A stretch of 64,000 nucleotides of DNA, taken from NCBI GenBank assembly GCA_026315105.1, contig CM048744.1, positions 312,921,270-312,985,269 of the forward strand, written 5' to 3'. Origin of the DNA: Locusta migratoria. Lineage: Eukaryota; Arthropoda; Insecta; Orthoptera; Acrididae. This document shows, piece after piece, positions 34,600-45,119 of the stretch. A program made the position numbers and the translations under genes. How positions within the stretch are numbered: position 1 is the first letter of the stretch; the number at the start of each line of letters is the position of its first letter. Below the pieces are notes generated by a model. The model worked only from the letters and a program-made list of their open reading frames with translations, had not been told where the DNA came from and made no database searches.

Positions 34600-34782
34600 G
34601 TCATGTCAAAGCAGTGTTCCTAGTTTGTTGTGTGTTTGGAAGCCGATCTTGACATGAGCCTTCCTGAACATGATTTTTTCCGAAAACGGACCATGATATG
34701 ACAGGGACGCAAACTTGGGTCGCTTCTCTTTTTGCAGAACAGCCCCGATGGTGTGGGCATTGTCTGTGTTGGTGTTCAGGAT

Positions 34783-35357
34783 TTACTCTCCCATTGCTCT
34801 AATAGGATTCTCGTCATAACCATTTGAGAGAGCAACCTGCACAATGATGCTTATTTCTCTTTGCATGGCTTCATTGTCAAAAATCAGTTTTTTCAGTCTA
34901 GTGAACATGGACAAAAAATATGCCCATTTGTAAGCCTTCGGATGATTAGAATCCGCCTTAATAACCGAGTCTGTAGTGGTCTGTTTCCGATAAATGCCTA
35001 CAACCAGTTTAGAATCCTCCCTCCTAATTATCAAGTTTAAAAAGTTTAAAACAGAAAGGTTTTCCATCTCAATTGTGAAACTTATGTTGGCATGCATACT
35101 GCCGAAAGAGATGGCAAAATACCTTATGTCCTCCAACAATTGCCCTTAAATAAAATGCAAATGTCGTCCACATACCTCCGGTAAAAAAAGATATTATTCG
35201 CATAAGTGGGCTGAGAGTCAAAAAACGCATTCTCTAGATTATTCATAAAGATCTCCGCCATTATCCCTGAGAGAGACCTGCCCATAGCTAGCCCATCTTT
35301 TTGAAAATACACTCTCCTGTTGAAGGTAAAATAGTTGAATGAAAGAGACAACTGCAT
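34783..35357 (-). pseudogene. P1 reverse transcriptase core and thumb
   Basis: Two overlapping frames. 35357-35124 contains FQKDGLAMGRSLSGIMAEIF (family: GLAMGSPLSP-LAE) and FYRRYVDDICILFKG, with the catalytic YVDD intact. 35139-34783 continues with NISFTIEMENLSVLNFLNL (family: FT-E-E----FLDV) and VGIYRKQTTTD, the C-terminal RT segment. A frameshift at about 35130 splits them. The N-terminal parts (35900-35360) have several stops. Confidence 0.8.
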
Positions 35358-35910
35358 CAGATCGAGAAGTTCACTTATCTCACCAACAATTGTTGTTTAA
35401 TAAGGTTCCTTTTTATAATTGCCAGGGTTTCTTCAACTGGAACATTGGTGTAAAAGTTCTTTATATCTAGGGACACGAACCATGTATTGTGTGGAACAGC
35501 AAGCCCTGTAACAGTCAACGCCATATCATAACTGTTTTTCAGCGTATATTATTGTGAAAAAGTGAAAGTCTCTTTTAACCTTCTGTTAAGAAATCCATTG
35601 AGAAGCGGGAGTCCATAATTGTGCTTTGTGCAACTTAATTTGTGAACGGAGTGTGGATTCATGACTATAAGGCGTTTCTTGCTAAACGGGGTTTGTAAAA
35701 GACAGTTGGATGCATTGATGTGCTTTTTAAGATCAGCTTGAAATTCATGTAGGGGGTTCCTTCTGACTTCGACAATCCCATTCTCATCAAAAAATTATAG
35801 TGTTTTGGAAAAGTATTCCTCGTCAGATATTAAAATGGTAACATTGCCTTTATCTGCCCTAGTTACTAAAATGTTGTTGTCATGCAACTTGGAATTATCA
35901 GTATTAATTG

Positions 35911-35972
35911 ATAAACAGTGCTATTAAGACGCTGTGTAAAATTATAGGGCCACAGATAATGATGTGGTCATG
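35911..35972 (+). repeat. 62-bp direct repeat, right copy
   Basis: Second copy of the repeat at 33234-33295, four mismatches. It joins directly to an inverted P1 fragment. Confidence 0.85.
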
Positions 35973-36028
35973 GCATGAAGCCATGCAAAGAGAAATAAGC
36001 ATCGCTGAGCAGGTTGCTCTCTCAAACT
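35973..36028 (+). repeat. Inverted fragment of P1 next to the minisatellite
   Basis: This stretch, translated + as HEAMQREISIAEQVALSN, is a close inverted copy of P1 bases about 34840-34895, where the - strand reads NEAMQREISIIVQVALSN. It ends 'ctctcaaac', after which the T/C-rich minisatellite begins. Confidence 0.85.
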
Positions 36029-38670
36029 TTTTTCCTTTTTTTTTTTTTTCCCTCAACTTTTTTCGTTTTCCCCCCCCCCAACTTTTTTCGTTTTTCCCCC
36101 CCCCAACTTTTTTCGTTTTCCCCCCCCAACTTTTTTCGTTTTCCCCCCCAACTTTTTTCGTTTTCCCCCCCAACTTTTTTCGTTTTCCCCCCCAACTTTT
36201 TTCGTTTCCCCCCCCCAACTTTTTTCGTTTCCCCCCCCCCAACTTTTTTCGTTTCCCCCCCCCCCCAACTTTTTTCGTTTCCCCCCCCCCAACTTTTTTC
36301 GTTTCCCCCCCCCCAACTTTTTTCGTTTCCCCCCCCCCAACTTTTTTCGTTTCCCCCCCCCAACTTTTTTCGTTTCCCCCCCCCAACTTTTTTCGTTTTC
36401 CCCCCCAACTTTTTTCGTTTTCCCCCCCAACTTTTTTCGTTTTCCCCCCCAACTTTTTTCGTTTTCCCCCCCAACTTTTTTCGTTTTCCCCCCCAACTTT
36501 TTTCGTTTTCCCCCCCAACTTTTTTCGTTTTCCCCCCCAACTTTTTTCGTTTTCCCCCCCAACTTTTTTCGTTTTCCCCCCAACTTTTGTTCGTTTCCCC
36601 CCCCCAACTTTTTCTTTCCTCCCCCCCCAACTTTTTGTCGTTTTTCCCCCCCCAACCTTTTTCTTTCCCCCCCCAACCTTTTTCGTTTCCCCCCCCCCCA
36701 ACTTTTTCTTTCCCCCCCCCAACTTTTTTCGTTTCCCCCCCCCCCCAACTTTTTTCGTTCCCCCCCCCCCAACTTTTTTCGTTTCCCCCCCCCCCAACTT
36801 TTTTCGTTTCCCCCCCCCCCAACTTTTTTCGTTTTCCCCCCCCAACTTTTTTCGTTTTCCCCCCCCAACTTTTTTCGTTTTCCCCCCCCAACTTTTTTCG
36901 TTTCCCCCCCCCCAACTTTTTCGTTTCCCCCCCCCCCAACTTTTTTCGTTTCCCCCCCCCCCCAACTTTTTTCGTTTCCCCCCCCCAACTTTTTTCGTTT
37001 CCCCCCCCAACTTTTTCGTCTTCCCCCCCCCCAACTTTTTTCGTTTCCCCCCCCCCCAACTTTTTTCGTTTCCCCCCCCCCCAACTTTTTTCGTTTCCCC
37101 CCCCCCCCCAACTTTTTCGTTTCCCCCCCCCAACTTTTTCGTTTCCTCCCCCCCCCCCAACTTTTTTCGTTTTCCCCCCCCCCAACTTTTTTCGTTTTCT
37201 TTCCCCCCCAACTTTTTTCGTTTTTTTCCCCCCCAACTTTTTTCGTTTTTTCTTCCCCCCCCAACTTTTTTCCGTTTTTCCCCCCCCAACTTTTTTCGTT
37301 TCTTCCTTCCCCCCAACTTTTTTCGTTTCTTTTCCCCCCTAACTTTTTTCGTGTTTTCCCCCCCCAACTTTTTTCGTGTTTTTCCCCCCCAACTTTTTTC
37401 GTGTTTTTCCCCCCAACTTTTTTCGTGTTTTTCCCCCCCCCAACTTTTTTCGTGTTTTTCCCCCCCAACTTTTTTCGTGTTTTCCCCCCCAACTTTTTTC
37501 GTTTTTTCCCCCCAACTTTTTTCGTTTTTCCCCAACCCCCAACTTTTTTCGTTTTTTTCCCCAACCCCAACTTTTTTCGTTTTTCCCCCAACTTTTTTCG
37601 TTTTTCCCCCCAACTTTTTTCGTTTTTCCCCCCAACTTTTTTCGTTTTTCCCCCCAACTTTTTTCGTTTTTCCCCCCAACTTTTTTCGTTTTTCCCCCCA
37701 ACTTTTTTTCGTTTTCTTCCCCCAACTTTTTTTCGTTTTTCCCCCAACTTTTTTCGTTTCCCCCCCCCAACTTTTTTCGTTTTCCCCCCCCCCAACTTTT
37801 TTCGTTTTCCCCCCCAACTTTTTTCGTTTTCCCCCCAACTTTTTTCGTTTTCCCCCCCAACTTTTTTCGTTTTCCCCCCCCAACTTTTTTCGTTTTTCAC
37901 CCAACTTTTTTCGTTTTTTCCCCCAACTTTTTTCGTTTTTTCCCCCCAACTTTTTTCGTTTTTCCCCCCAACTTTTTTCGTTTTTCCCCCCAACTTTTTT
38001 CGTTTTTCACCCAACTTTTTTCGTTTTTCACCCAACTTTTTTCGTTTTTCACCCCAACTTTTTTCGTTTTTCCCCCCAACTTTTTTCGTTTTTCCCCCCA
38101 ACTTTTTTTCGTTTTTCCCCCCAACTTTTTTCGTTTTTCCCCCCAACTTTTTTCGTTTTTTCCCCCCAACTTTTTTCGTTTTTTCCCCCCAACTTTTTTC
38201 GTTTTTTCCCCCCAACTTTTTTCGTTTTTTCCCCCAACTTTTTTCGTTTTCCTTCCCCCCAACTTTTTTCGTTTTTCCCCCCAACTTTTTTCGTTTTTNN
38301 NNNNNNNNNNNNNNNNNNNNNNNNNNNNNNNNNNNNNNNNNNNNNNNNNNNNNNNNNNNNNNNNNNNNNNNNNNNNNNNNNNNNNNNNNNNNNNNNNNTC
38401 GTTTCCCCCCCCCCAACTTTTTTCGTTTTTCCCCCCCAACTTTTTTCGTTTTCCCCCCCCAACTTTTTTCGTTTTTCCCCCCAACTTTTTTCGTTTTTTC
38501 CCCCCAACTTTTTTCGTTTTTTCCCCCCAACTTTTTTCGTTTTCCCCCCAACTTTTTTCGTTTTCCCCCCCAACTTTTTTCGTTTTTTCCCCCAACTTTA
38601 TTTTTATTCCCCCTTTTTCCCCAACTTTATTTTTATTCCCCCTTTTTTTCACAACTTTATTTTTTCTTTT
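36025..38670 (+). repeat. Homopyrimidine minisatellite, unit about 20-26 bp
   Basis: More than 100 tandem units (estimate by eye) of the form 'caacttttttcgtttt' followed by a C run of about 4 to 11. The + strand is almost purely pyrimidine apart from 'aa' and 'g', so the - strand has repeated G runs separated by A runs. Variant units cluster: a block of about six 'cgtgttttt' units at about 37350-37490, and four 'cgtttttcaccc' units at about 37890-38055. The last units decay to 'caactttatttttattccccc' by 38670. An assembly gap interrupts it. Long open frames on both strands here are translations of the repeat, not genes. Confidence 0.95.
38299..38398. other. Assembly gap (100 N)
   Basis: Exactly 100 N inside the minisatellite, the conventional size for a gap of unknown length. 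The array may be much longer than shown. Confidence 0.99.
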
Positions 38671-38889
38671 TTTCCTATTTTATTTTTCCTTGTTATTTTC
38701 ATTTCAAATCCCCCCACTCCCTTCCCACACTCCTCTAAGTCTCCCTTTTATCCTTTCCCACCTCTTCCCTTCACTGTATTCATTGCCGCAATTCAAAATC
38801 CCTCCTTTAAAATTCACCATGCAATTCAGAACTTTCCATCCCCACTTTCACCCAGAATCATTCCCCCTCAACTTCCCCACCTCACTCAC
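38671..38889 (+). other. Pyrimidine-rich flank of the minisatellite
   Basis: C/T-rich sequence with no motif, between the array and the next foldback copy. Confidence 0.6.
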
Positions 38890-38928
38890 AGTCTATCTTG
38901 TGTTTGCTGGAGTGGCCGCACATGATAG

Positions 38929-38964
<36 letters not shown>

Positions 38965-39170
38965 TTCTCTGAATGATTGCGTGAATGTATGTGTTTCTTT
39001 TTCTGACGAAGGACATGGCCGAAAATTTAAGTTGTGTGGATGTGATTATGTATTTTTGTGTCTGTCAGCAGCTCAGTGAGCATCCTTATGGTGAGTTGTT
39101 ACCTATCCTCCTTTGTCAATATTGCTATTGGATTTTCCATTGTTAAAACTTTTTTTATAATTAGTTTTAA
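38890..39170 (+). repeat. Foldback repeat copy F2 (right half)
   Basis: Contains a (GT)n run at about 38928-38962, then 'ctgacgaaggacatggccga' and the right-end phrase 'atggtgagttgttacctatc' at about 39090, as in other foldback copies. The left inverted end is missing, possibly replaced by the minisatellite. Confidence 0.55.
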
Positions 39171-40036
39171 AAAGTGTAAAATTAAGTAGGTTTTTTATTT
39201 AAATATTACTTTAGTTTTTCACTTAAGTCAACCAATGTATTGCTTGCTCCTATCCATATCTTCTAAAAAAACTGAAACTAAAAATTAGAGATTTGAGCCC
39301 ACACAGAGGTTCACCAGTAGTAGTTCTTACCACAAAACATTTCTAACTGCAACAGGAAAAGCCAGAAATAACAATGGTACAAAAAAGTACCCTGTGCTAC
39401 ACATCAGATCTCAAAAGTGAGTTGAGGGGATATGGAAGGATAGAAGGAGGGGCTAGTGGGAAATAGAAAGACCTTTACACAGATAACTCTATTATTGCAC
39501 AAGAGCGAAAAGATTATCCTTCTGCAAATCCTGCACCCCTGGATTGTTTCCTTGTGGATGCTGTAGGTACAAGACATACATTCCATACACCCACCTAAAT
39601 TATCCCACAACAGTCCAGTCACAGGCATTTCGTACACTATAAAAGGCAGGGGCTACATGTAAAAGCAGCTGTGTTATGTATCAGATAGGCACAATTACTG
39701 TGCAACATTCTACATGGGTGTGACAAGGTGAGCAACTGACAACTCACATGAACTGTTGAAAACCACGAAACTTGACCTTCGTCACCGAATGTGCCTCATA
39801 TTGCAAGACAAATAACTTCAACAGTTTCTTACGTCCCACAACTTCCTCTTAACTATGCAGATGGGAATTCTCTCTACAACATACCCTATGACCTTGCTGT
39901 CCTCATGACCTAAACCTCCACAAACTTGTTGCCACTACCTCACCTTACATCTCCTTGCCTCACATACTCTCACCACATTGTGTACTGTCTGCTCTCACTG
40001 CCCCCCCCCTCCCTCCTCCTCCTTTCCCTCATGTGG

Positions 40037-40039
<3 letters not shown>
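39171..40039 (+). other. Intron sequence, nothing firmly recognised
   Basis: Mixed AT-rich and C-rich DNA. 39640-39770 has short phrases resembling foldback ends but no clear inverted repeat. No coding motif. Confidence 0.45.
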
Positions 40040-40108
<69 letters not shown>

Positions 40109-40136
40109 CCTCTCTCCCTCTCTCTCCCTCCCTCCC
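40040..40136 (+). repeat. (CT)n microsatellite
   Basis: Long CT run with a few CC interruptions at its end. It creates poly-Leu/Ser and poly-Arg/Glu open frames that are not genes. Confidence 0.95.
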
Positions 40137-40140
40137 CTTC

Positions 40141-40300
40141 CTGAGCGAGGCAGTGTAGTGGTAACACACTGGACTTGCATTCGGGAGGATGGCAGTTATT
40201 GACCCACCTCCGACCCTCCTGATACACAGTTTATGTGGTTGCCCTAAATCACTCAAGGCAAATTCTGGGGTGATTCCTTTCAGAGGGAACATACAATTTA
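40141..40300 (+). repeat. tRNA-derived SINE
   Basis: 'cagtgtagtggtaacacact' followed by 'ggacttgcattcgggagga' is the tRNA-like head of a widespread insect SINE (A box region), with a diverged B box at 'ggcagttattgacccac'. The tail 'ccctaaatcactcaaggcaa' and 'ggtgattcctttcagaggg' matches the SINE body. It follows the (CT)n run directly. Family assignment from memory; target duplications not found. Confidence 0.7.
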
Positions 40301-40622
40301 GTTCTCCAGTTTTTCTTCCTCTTCACCTTTCTCTCATTTCTTTCCTTTCCCTTCATCCCCCTTATGCTTTTGTTCCTTTCCATTCGCTTCTCACCTTTCT
40401 GTTCTTCCCCATTTTCTCCCCACCTCCTGTCTACTTCCCTTTTTTCGCACTCCCCCCCTCCATCCTCTCTTTCTGCTACACCCTCAATACTGCTTTCAAC
40501 TTGTGTGGTCAGTTTTTTGACCAAAGAGCTTCCTATTTTCCATGACTTCTTTCTTCCATCCTTCTGTAAACTGTCAGATAGTCACTATCAAGAATAAAGT
40601 ACAATCAGTAAATCTTCATATG

Positions 40623-40708
<86 letters not shown>

Positions 40709-40996
40709 ATGCTCATGCTGTGTTTCACATATCAATCCACTTTAGTTGAAAGGTTGTCTTTTCCTTATTTTACATATTTTCCTTTTTTGTATTGTTTGTT
40801 ACATATTGAGAGTAGGTTATTAGTGAAAAGTATGAGTATGTGCTATAACAGTTCAGAAAGACTTAGTAGCATCATTCTGTTTACCAAGTGTTGTTGGGAA
40901 TGTGTGACATTATTGAAACATATTTATTTTTATTTTAATCTGTTGTCAAGCAATTCAGTTATCACTTGGGTTTCCATTTTACGATTTCTCTTCTAG
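40301..40996 (+). other. Intron sequence before the next exon
   Basis: C/T-rich then AT-rich DNA including a long (GA)n. No coding motif. Ends with the acceptor 'cgatttctcttctag'. Confidence 0.6.
40625..40705 (+). repeat. (GA)n microsatellite
   Basis: About 40 GA units, nearly pure. Confidence 0.95.
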
Positions 40997-41154
40997 ATAC
41001 TGGAGTATTGTGTCGAGATGTTGAATGATACAGTGCGAGTGCAGTACTTACTGTCTGCAATAGATCAGTCTGAAGATCCTCAGGTGTTACAAGCTCTTTG
41101 TCAAGTGTGCCATAACCTGCTGATATCAAATAAATTTGCTATTCATAAGTATAA
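40997..41154 (+). CDS. UBE3C: UBE3C-like ubiquitin ligase, fourth visible exon
   Basis: A 158-bp exon, phase 0 at its start, ending with two spare bases (AA) at the strong donor 'taa/gtaagt' (GT at 41155). The peptide ILEYCVEMLNDTVRVQYLL, ALCQVCHNLLISNKFAIHKY corresponds to human UBE3C EECLKKLDTKQQTNTLL...MASVCHTLMVQHRMMVPKV. It is too short to start with Met and is supported by splice phase and similarity together. Position in the protein: the middle of the N-terminal helical region. Confidence 0.88.
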
Positions 41155-41985
41155 GTAAGTAGAGCTTTTTCTTTCTTTCTTTCTTATTATGTCCATTGTT
41201 TCTTTAAAACATAATTCAAATAATATTCATTAAGTCTAATAAAAGAAAAGTAGAAACCACCCTGTCTTGGAAGGCCTGTATTGTAGATATAAGAAAGGAA
41301 TACTGATAGCAAATTTGATTTTACAGTTTCCTTCATTCCCCTCGTGCTTCTTGTCACAATTTTTTCCCCTCTTCGTTATTCTCTCTGACAGCCTCACATC
41401 TGTCATCTGTTTACTGATGCTGCCTGAAATGGAGATGACAGTTGTTTGTTATTTGTACCTGTGTGATTTTTTATGAATGAATGTGCATTATGTTCTGATG
41501 AACACTATGGCCGAAAGCTAAGTTGTGTGTATGAGAGGGAGATTGTGTTTTTACACATGCCTGTCTGCAACCCAAAGATTGGCTTTGCATTGAATTTTAA
41601 CCTATGCTTATTATATTTTCATATATTCCATAATTTTGCATTGAATGATGCTGTAAGTCAGATTTTTGAGGAAGATAGGTTTTCTTAATGTTTAATTTTA
41701 AGAAAATTTAGAAGTGTGTGGTACCATTGTCAGTGTTTCTTCATGTTGCAGTAACACCAAAAGTTTATTACAGAACTCCACATTGCATGCAAGTTGTATA
41801 AATGAACTTCCAGAAACTTTGTATTGTATTGTTTACTGATATTGTGAAACTTTGTCAATATTAGACTGCATTAAAAAGGTTAATCATGTGGTTCCTACAG
41901 TGTAATTAAGTACAAAGTAAATGGATAATTTTCAGATCAGAGATCCATGTCATGAATGAGATGATAAATTAACATTGTAAATTCG
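41155..41985 (+). other. Intron sequence with one foldback-like core
   Basis: AT-rich intron. At about 41492-41545 the phrase 'ctgatgaacactatggccga' followed by 'aagctaagttgtgtg' matches the central part of the foldback family, so a diverged copy probably lies at about 41350-41560. Otherwise nothing seen. Confidence 0.5.
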
Positions 41986-42270
41986 AGGTTGGAATGTCAA
42001 TAATGGAGGATAGGTAGCAACTCGCAACTGCTTAGCTTTAGAGACATGCATGGAATAGATAATTACATTCATAGAACTTTTAAAGTTTTGGCCACATTCT
42101 TCATCAGAGAAGGGGGTAAAAACCACGACATGCAACTAACATTCACGCTATCACTCAGATGTAACTCAAATACAGGTGACCGCCATCTCTGGCCAATCTG
42201 CAGTAGTAAGCTTCTTGACAGTGAGTTGTGTGAATATGATTCTATATGTCTGTCTGTGTCTCAGTGATCT
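41986..42270 (+). repeat. Foldback repeat copy F3
   Basis: The left end 'gaggttggaatgtcaataat' followed by 'ggaggataggtagcaactcg' is the reverse complement of the right end of other copies ('gagttgt...cctatcctc...gacattccaacct'). The inner 'ttggccacattcttcatcag' is the antisense of the family core. Truncated on the right. Confidence 0.6.
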
Positions 42271-42369
42271 TGGTGATTTGGTAAAGATACAGAAAAAAAA
42301 GTACTTGGTACTTTGAATTAAAGGTGTGTTTTTGGTGTCAGAACTTAAAACTACCAATGACGCAGTAAT

Positions 42370-42500
42370 AATGGAAAGTCCAGGATAGAATGTCAGTAAT
42401 AGAATGAGAATAGGTTTTAGGCAAGCTGAAAAGATAATCACATACACAAGTAAATTTTTGGTCATGCCCCTTCATCAGAAAATAACACATTCACACAGGC
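42370..42500 (+). repeat. Foldback repeat copy F4 (fragment)
   Basis: 'gaaagtccaggatagaatgt' and 'ttcatcagaaaataacacat' resemble the left half of F3. Only one end is present. Confidence 0.5.
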
Positions 42501-42697
42501 ACAACTTATTATAAATGTGTTATTTCTAATCATAATGATCTAAAGTGTAGGATATATGGAAACTGATTCTATTAAATTTCATTTGTATAATATATAAGGA
42601 ACTCACAGTTCGATGGGACAATCTATAATTGTCTAATAATGTAGCTCACCAGTAAATCTTTGTGCTCCACTTATTAACCTCTGAACATAAAACCTCG

Positions 42698-42701
<4 letters not shown>

Positions 42702-42760
<59 letters not shown>
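42702..42760 (+). repeat. (CT)n microsatellite
   Basis: Pure CT run just inside the left end of the piggyBac copy. Confidence 0.95.
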
Positions 42761-42764
<4 letters not shown>

Positions 42765-42883
42765 CACGAATATACTTGGACAACTTACAATGAATGTTTA
42801 AAAAAATAAAACCTCATTTATATTCGTTCCAGCACTCTTAGTTCATAGTTCTGCCACTAGAGAGCATCCAGTCCTACTTTTAT

Positions 42884-42908
42884 AGCCTAGCCTAGCCTAG
42901 CCTAGCCT
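42884..42908 (+). repeat. (TAGCC)n short tandem repeat
   Basis: Five TAGCC units. Not the arthropod telomere unit TTAGG/CCTAA. Confidence 0.9.
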
Positions 42909-43002
42909 GTCTGTGCGGTTTGGTTGACATTGTTGCCACTAGATACCGCCTCTGCTATCAGCAGCTATAACTTCTCACCAAGAAAGCGCATGCTTTGAAG
43001 GT

Positions 43003-43485
43003 ATGTTTTGTATCGTTCTAGTAGTGCTTCCGAAAATAAGTGACTACAGTGACATTCAATTTAGTGTCTCTGACACTGAAGAAGAGTGTGATGTTACTTC
43101 GCTGGAGTCTGAAAGTGATGAAAGTTCAGCAGGTGACTGTTTGGCAAGTGCTCATCAATCTAGCGAGATACATACGTCTACAGTAATGAAGCCAGCTCCA
43201 CCAAGATTTCCATTCACAGAAATTCCTGCAGTTCATCTAGGAACCAATTTTGTCGATAATGTCATGAGTTATGTGGATCAAATAATTGATGATGACTTGA
43301 TAAACATTGTCACAAGAGAAAAACATGTACACTAAGGCGCAACATGTTTCTCAGTGGAAAGACAGTACCAGTGACGAAATAAGAGTATTTATCACTATTG
43401 TTCTGCTTCAAAGCATCGTGATGAAGCCAAATTATTAGATGTATTGGACAAAACACCCATTGCTTGCTACACCCGTATTTCGACA
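43003..43485 (+). pseudogene. piggyBac transposase, N-terminal part
   Basis: The frame from about 43003 gives an acidic N-terminus (DYSDIQFSVSDTEEECD, SESDESSAGD), then FPFTEIPAVHLGTNFVDNV, as in PGBD-type transposases. A stop follows ('cactaa' at 43330-43335), then QHVSQWKDS-type readings in other frames to 43485, where the LINE was inserted. The function of this region in intact proteins is in dimerisation and DNA binding. Confidence 0.65.
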
Positions 43486-43598
43486 GGTGCTGATTTGATT
43501 TGATTTGATTCTTTCAGGGAAGCCAAAACAGTCTTGGTCTAACCCGCCACTGCCCGCACCGAAACTAAGTTTATTGTGCGGTATCGCTCCCTGTATGT

Positions 43599-44290
43599 CT
43601 AGTAAAGCCAACCAATGCCCTTGAACAGTGCAAGGAGTCCCTTTACCAGTCCTTTATTAGACACAATTTGTTCGGGTCTGGTTGTCCCAAATGTTCTGTG
43701 CCTTTTACTCTCCAATGCAATGCATTCGAAGATTAGATATGATGCAGTTTCATCACCATCATCACAGATCCTACATTTAGGGTCCTCTTCTGTTATTCCC
43801 ATTGTATGTAGGTGTTTTTTGAAATTCCCATGGCCTGTCAGCAATCCAACCATGAGTCTAATCTCTCTCCTGTTCAGACCCAGGATTGCAGAGCTTCTTT
43901 TAAAACAAGGCTTTGGCATCATTACTTGCCATGTTTTTGTTGATGGACTTTGGTCCAATATTCTACGTGCTGTCTTCTGAGCCAGTTACATAGCTCCAAT
44001 TTAATCATTGCCTTGGTGATTGTCAGGACAGGTTTCGGTCCAATAAATGGAGCCTCTGCCCCCATCCTGGGTAATCTGTCGGCATGTTCGTTGCCACTGA
44101 TCCCCAAGTGGCAAGGGAGCCACAATAGGTTTACTCTATTGCTTTCCCCTAGCTCCACCAGAACCCTGTGACATTCTGCAACAATTTTAGACCTTGTTGT
44201 AGGAGCTGCCAGTGATCTCAGGGCTGCCTGGCTGTCTGAATAGATGTAGATGCTACGATCTTTGTAGCACCTACGCAAATTCTCCTCCAC
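43599..44290 (-). pseudogene. Nested LINE: RNase H end and Cys/His motif
   Basis: 44290-43922 holds IYIYSDSQAALRSLAA and LPCHLGISGNEHADRLPRM, RNase H blocks with catalytic Asp residues. 43958-43599 holds KCRICDDGDETASYLIFEC, a CxxC...H/C-type terminal motif, and ends in a Leu-rich tail. Between them the frame is shifted near 43930. Confidence 0.75.
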
Positions 44291-44299
44291 ACATGCCCT

Positions 44300-45112
44300 G
44301 ATGGCAGTGATTTCGGCCTGGAATACTGAGGCCAGTTTCCCTAGAGAGATGACACCCTCCAGTCTTGGCTGCGCCCCATATACCCTGGCCCCAACGCCTT
44401 GGTCTGATTTCGACCCGTCAGTGAACCAGACAATATCCCCCGTACGGTGTCAAACTATTTTCTCCCACTGCTCCCTACTTCCAATTGTTATACTGAAAGG
44501 CTTGTTGAAGCAGTATGGGGTTATAATATAGTCGGTTGGCATTTTCACAACCTTTCCTATATTTACCTCGCTCACTATTTTAGTGTGTGATTCTGGATAT
44601 CCCAAAGAGTTCCAGTTGTTGACAGATTTGAGTCTGTAGGCACCAGCTGCCACCTCCATCTTGACCCAAAGGTGTAATGGGGGCATATCCAGCATGGTTT
44701 CCATCCCAGCAGTTGGTGTGCTGCTAATTCCACCTGTTATGGCTAAGCAGGCTAGTCTCTGCACCTTACCAAGCTCCTTAGCAGCAACCTGCTGTTCTAC
44801 CTTCTTCCACCACAAGACCGCCCCATAGGTGATCCTGGGTCTAATCACTGTGGTGTATATCCAGTGCACACCCTTGGGGCTCAGGCCCCAATTTTTGCCA
44901 CAAGCTCTCCTGGTACTTACTAAAGTACCTTTTGCCTTGGAGCAAATATTCCTAATGTGAAGGGTCCATGTCAGTTTCTCATCTAGGGTAACCCCTAGAT
45001 ATTTCACTGTCCCCTTCACAGGTAACGCTTCATTGAAAAGCTTTAGATTCCAACTTGAGTGCTGAGTTTTCCTTGATTTTTGATGCTCAAAGTGTCTCCA
45101 GTTTGCAGATAA
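44300..45112 (-). pseudogene. Nested LINE: RT C-terminal part and RNase H start
   Basis: The frame 45110-44450 has VKYLGVTLDEKLTWTLHI, IYTTVIRPRITYGAVLWWKK and KVQRLACLAITG, the RT thumb/connection of LOA/I-type elements. A stop near 44450 precedes the RNase H start: DIVWFTDGSKSDQGVGARVY and FQAEITAIRACVEE (about 44430-44290), where both acidic residues are present. Confidence 0.75.
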
Positions 45113-45119
45113 TTCGACA

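Larger units (their letters stand above)
33234..35910 (-). mobile_element. Penelope-like element P1 (- strand)
   Basis: On the - strand, 35900 to 34390 reads, with several frame breaks, the full order of a Penelope-like element. The N-terminal ILVTRADKGNVTILIS block comes first, then FVSLDIKNFYTNVP, then the catalytic RT and a GIY-YIG nuclease at the C-terminus. Such elements use a telomerase-related RT and the GIY-YIG domain to nick DNA. About 1.1 kb of non-coding 3' sequence follows (34390 down to 33296), with internal repeats. A 62-bp direct repeat lies at both ends. Inactive. Confidence 0.75.
43486..45112 (-). mobile_element. RNase H-bearing LINE nested in the piggyBac copy (- strand)
   Basis: On the - strand from about 45110 the reading covers the end of an RT, RNase H and a terminal Cys/His motif, and finishes with an (AATCA)n tail at 43486-43512. 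A 7-bp 'ttcgaca' flanks it (43479-43485; 45113-45119), a likely target duplication, and the piggyBac reading is interrupted exactly there. The layout and RT tail resemble the LOA/I group of LINEs. 5'-truncated; stops present. Confidence 0.7.

Noticed and set aside
35908..38925. Open frames of up to 1005 codons on both strands, rich in Phe/Pro or Gly/Lys
   Set aside because: They are translations of the minisatellite and cross the 100-N gap; all three frames of both strands stay open because the unit lacks stops.
40145..40230. tRNA gene on the + strand
   Set aside because: Head of a tRNA-derived SINE with a degraded B box and a SINE body after it.
39926..40292. Poly-Ser/Leu and poly-Arg/Glu open frames
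   Set aside because: Pure products of the (CT)n run, as with those at 31441-31745, 40542-40745 and 53855-54196.
42884..42908. Possible interstitial telomere repeat
   Set aside because: The unit is TAGCC, not TTAGG/CCTAA, and there are only five copies.
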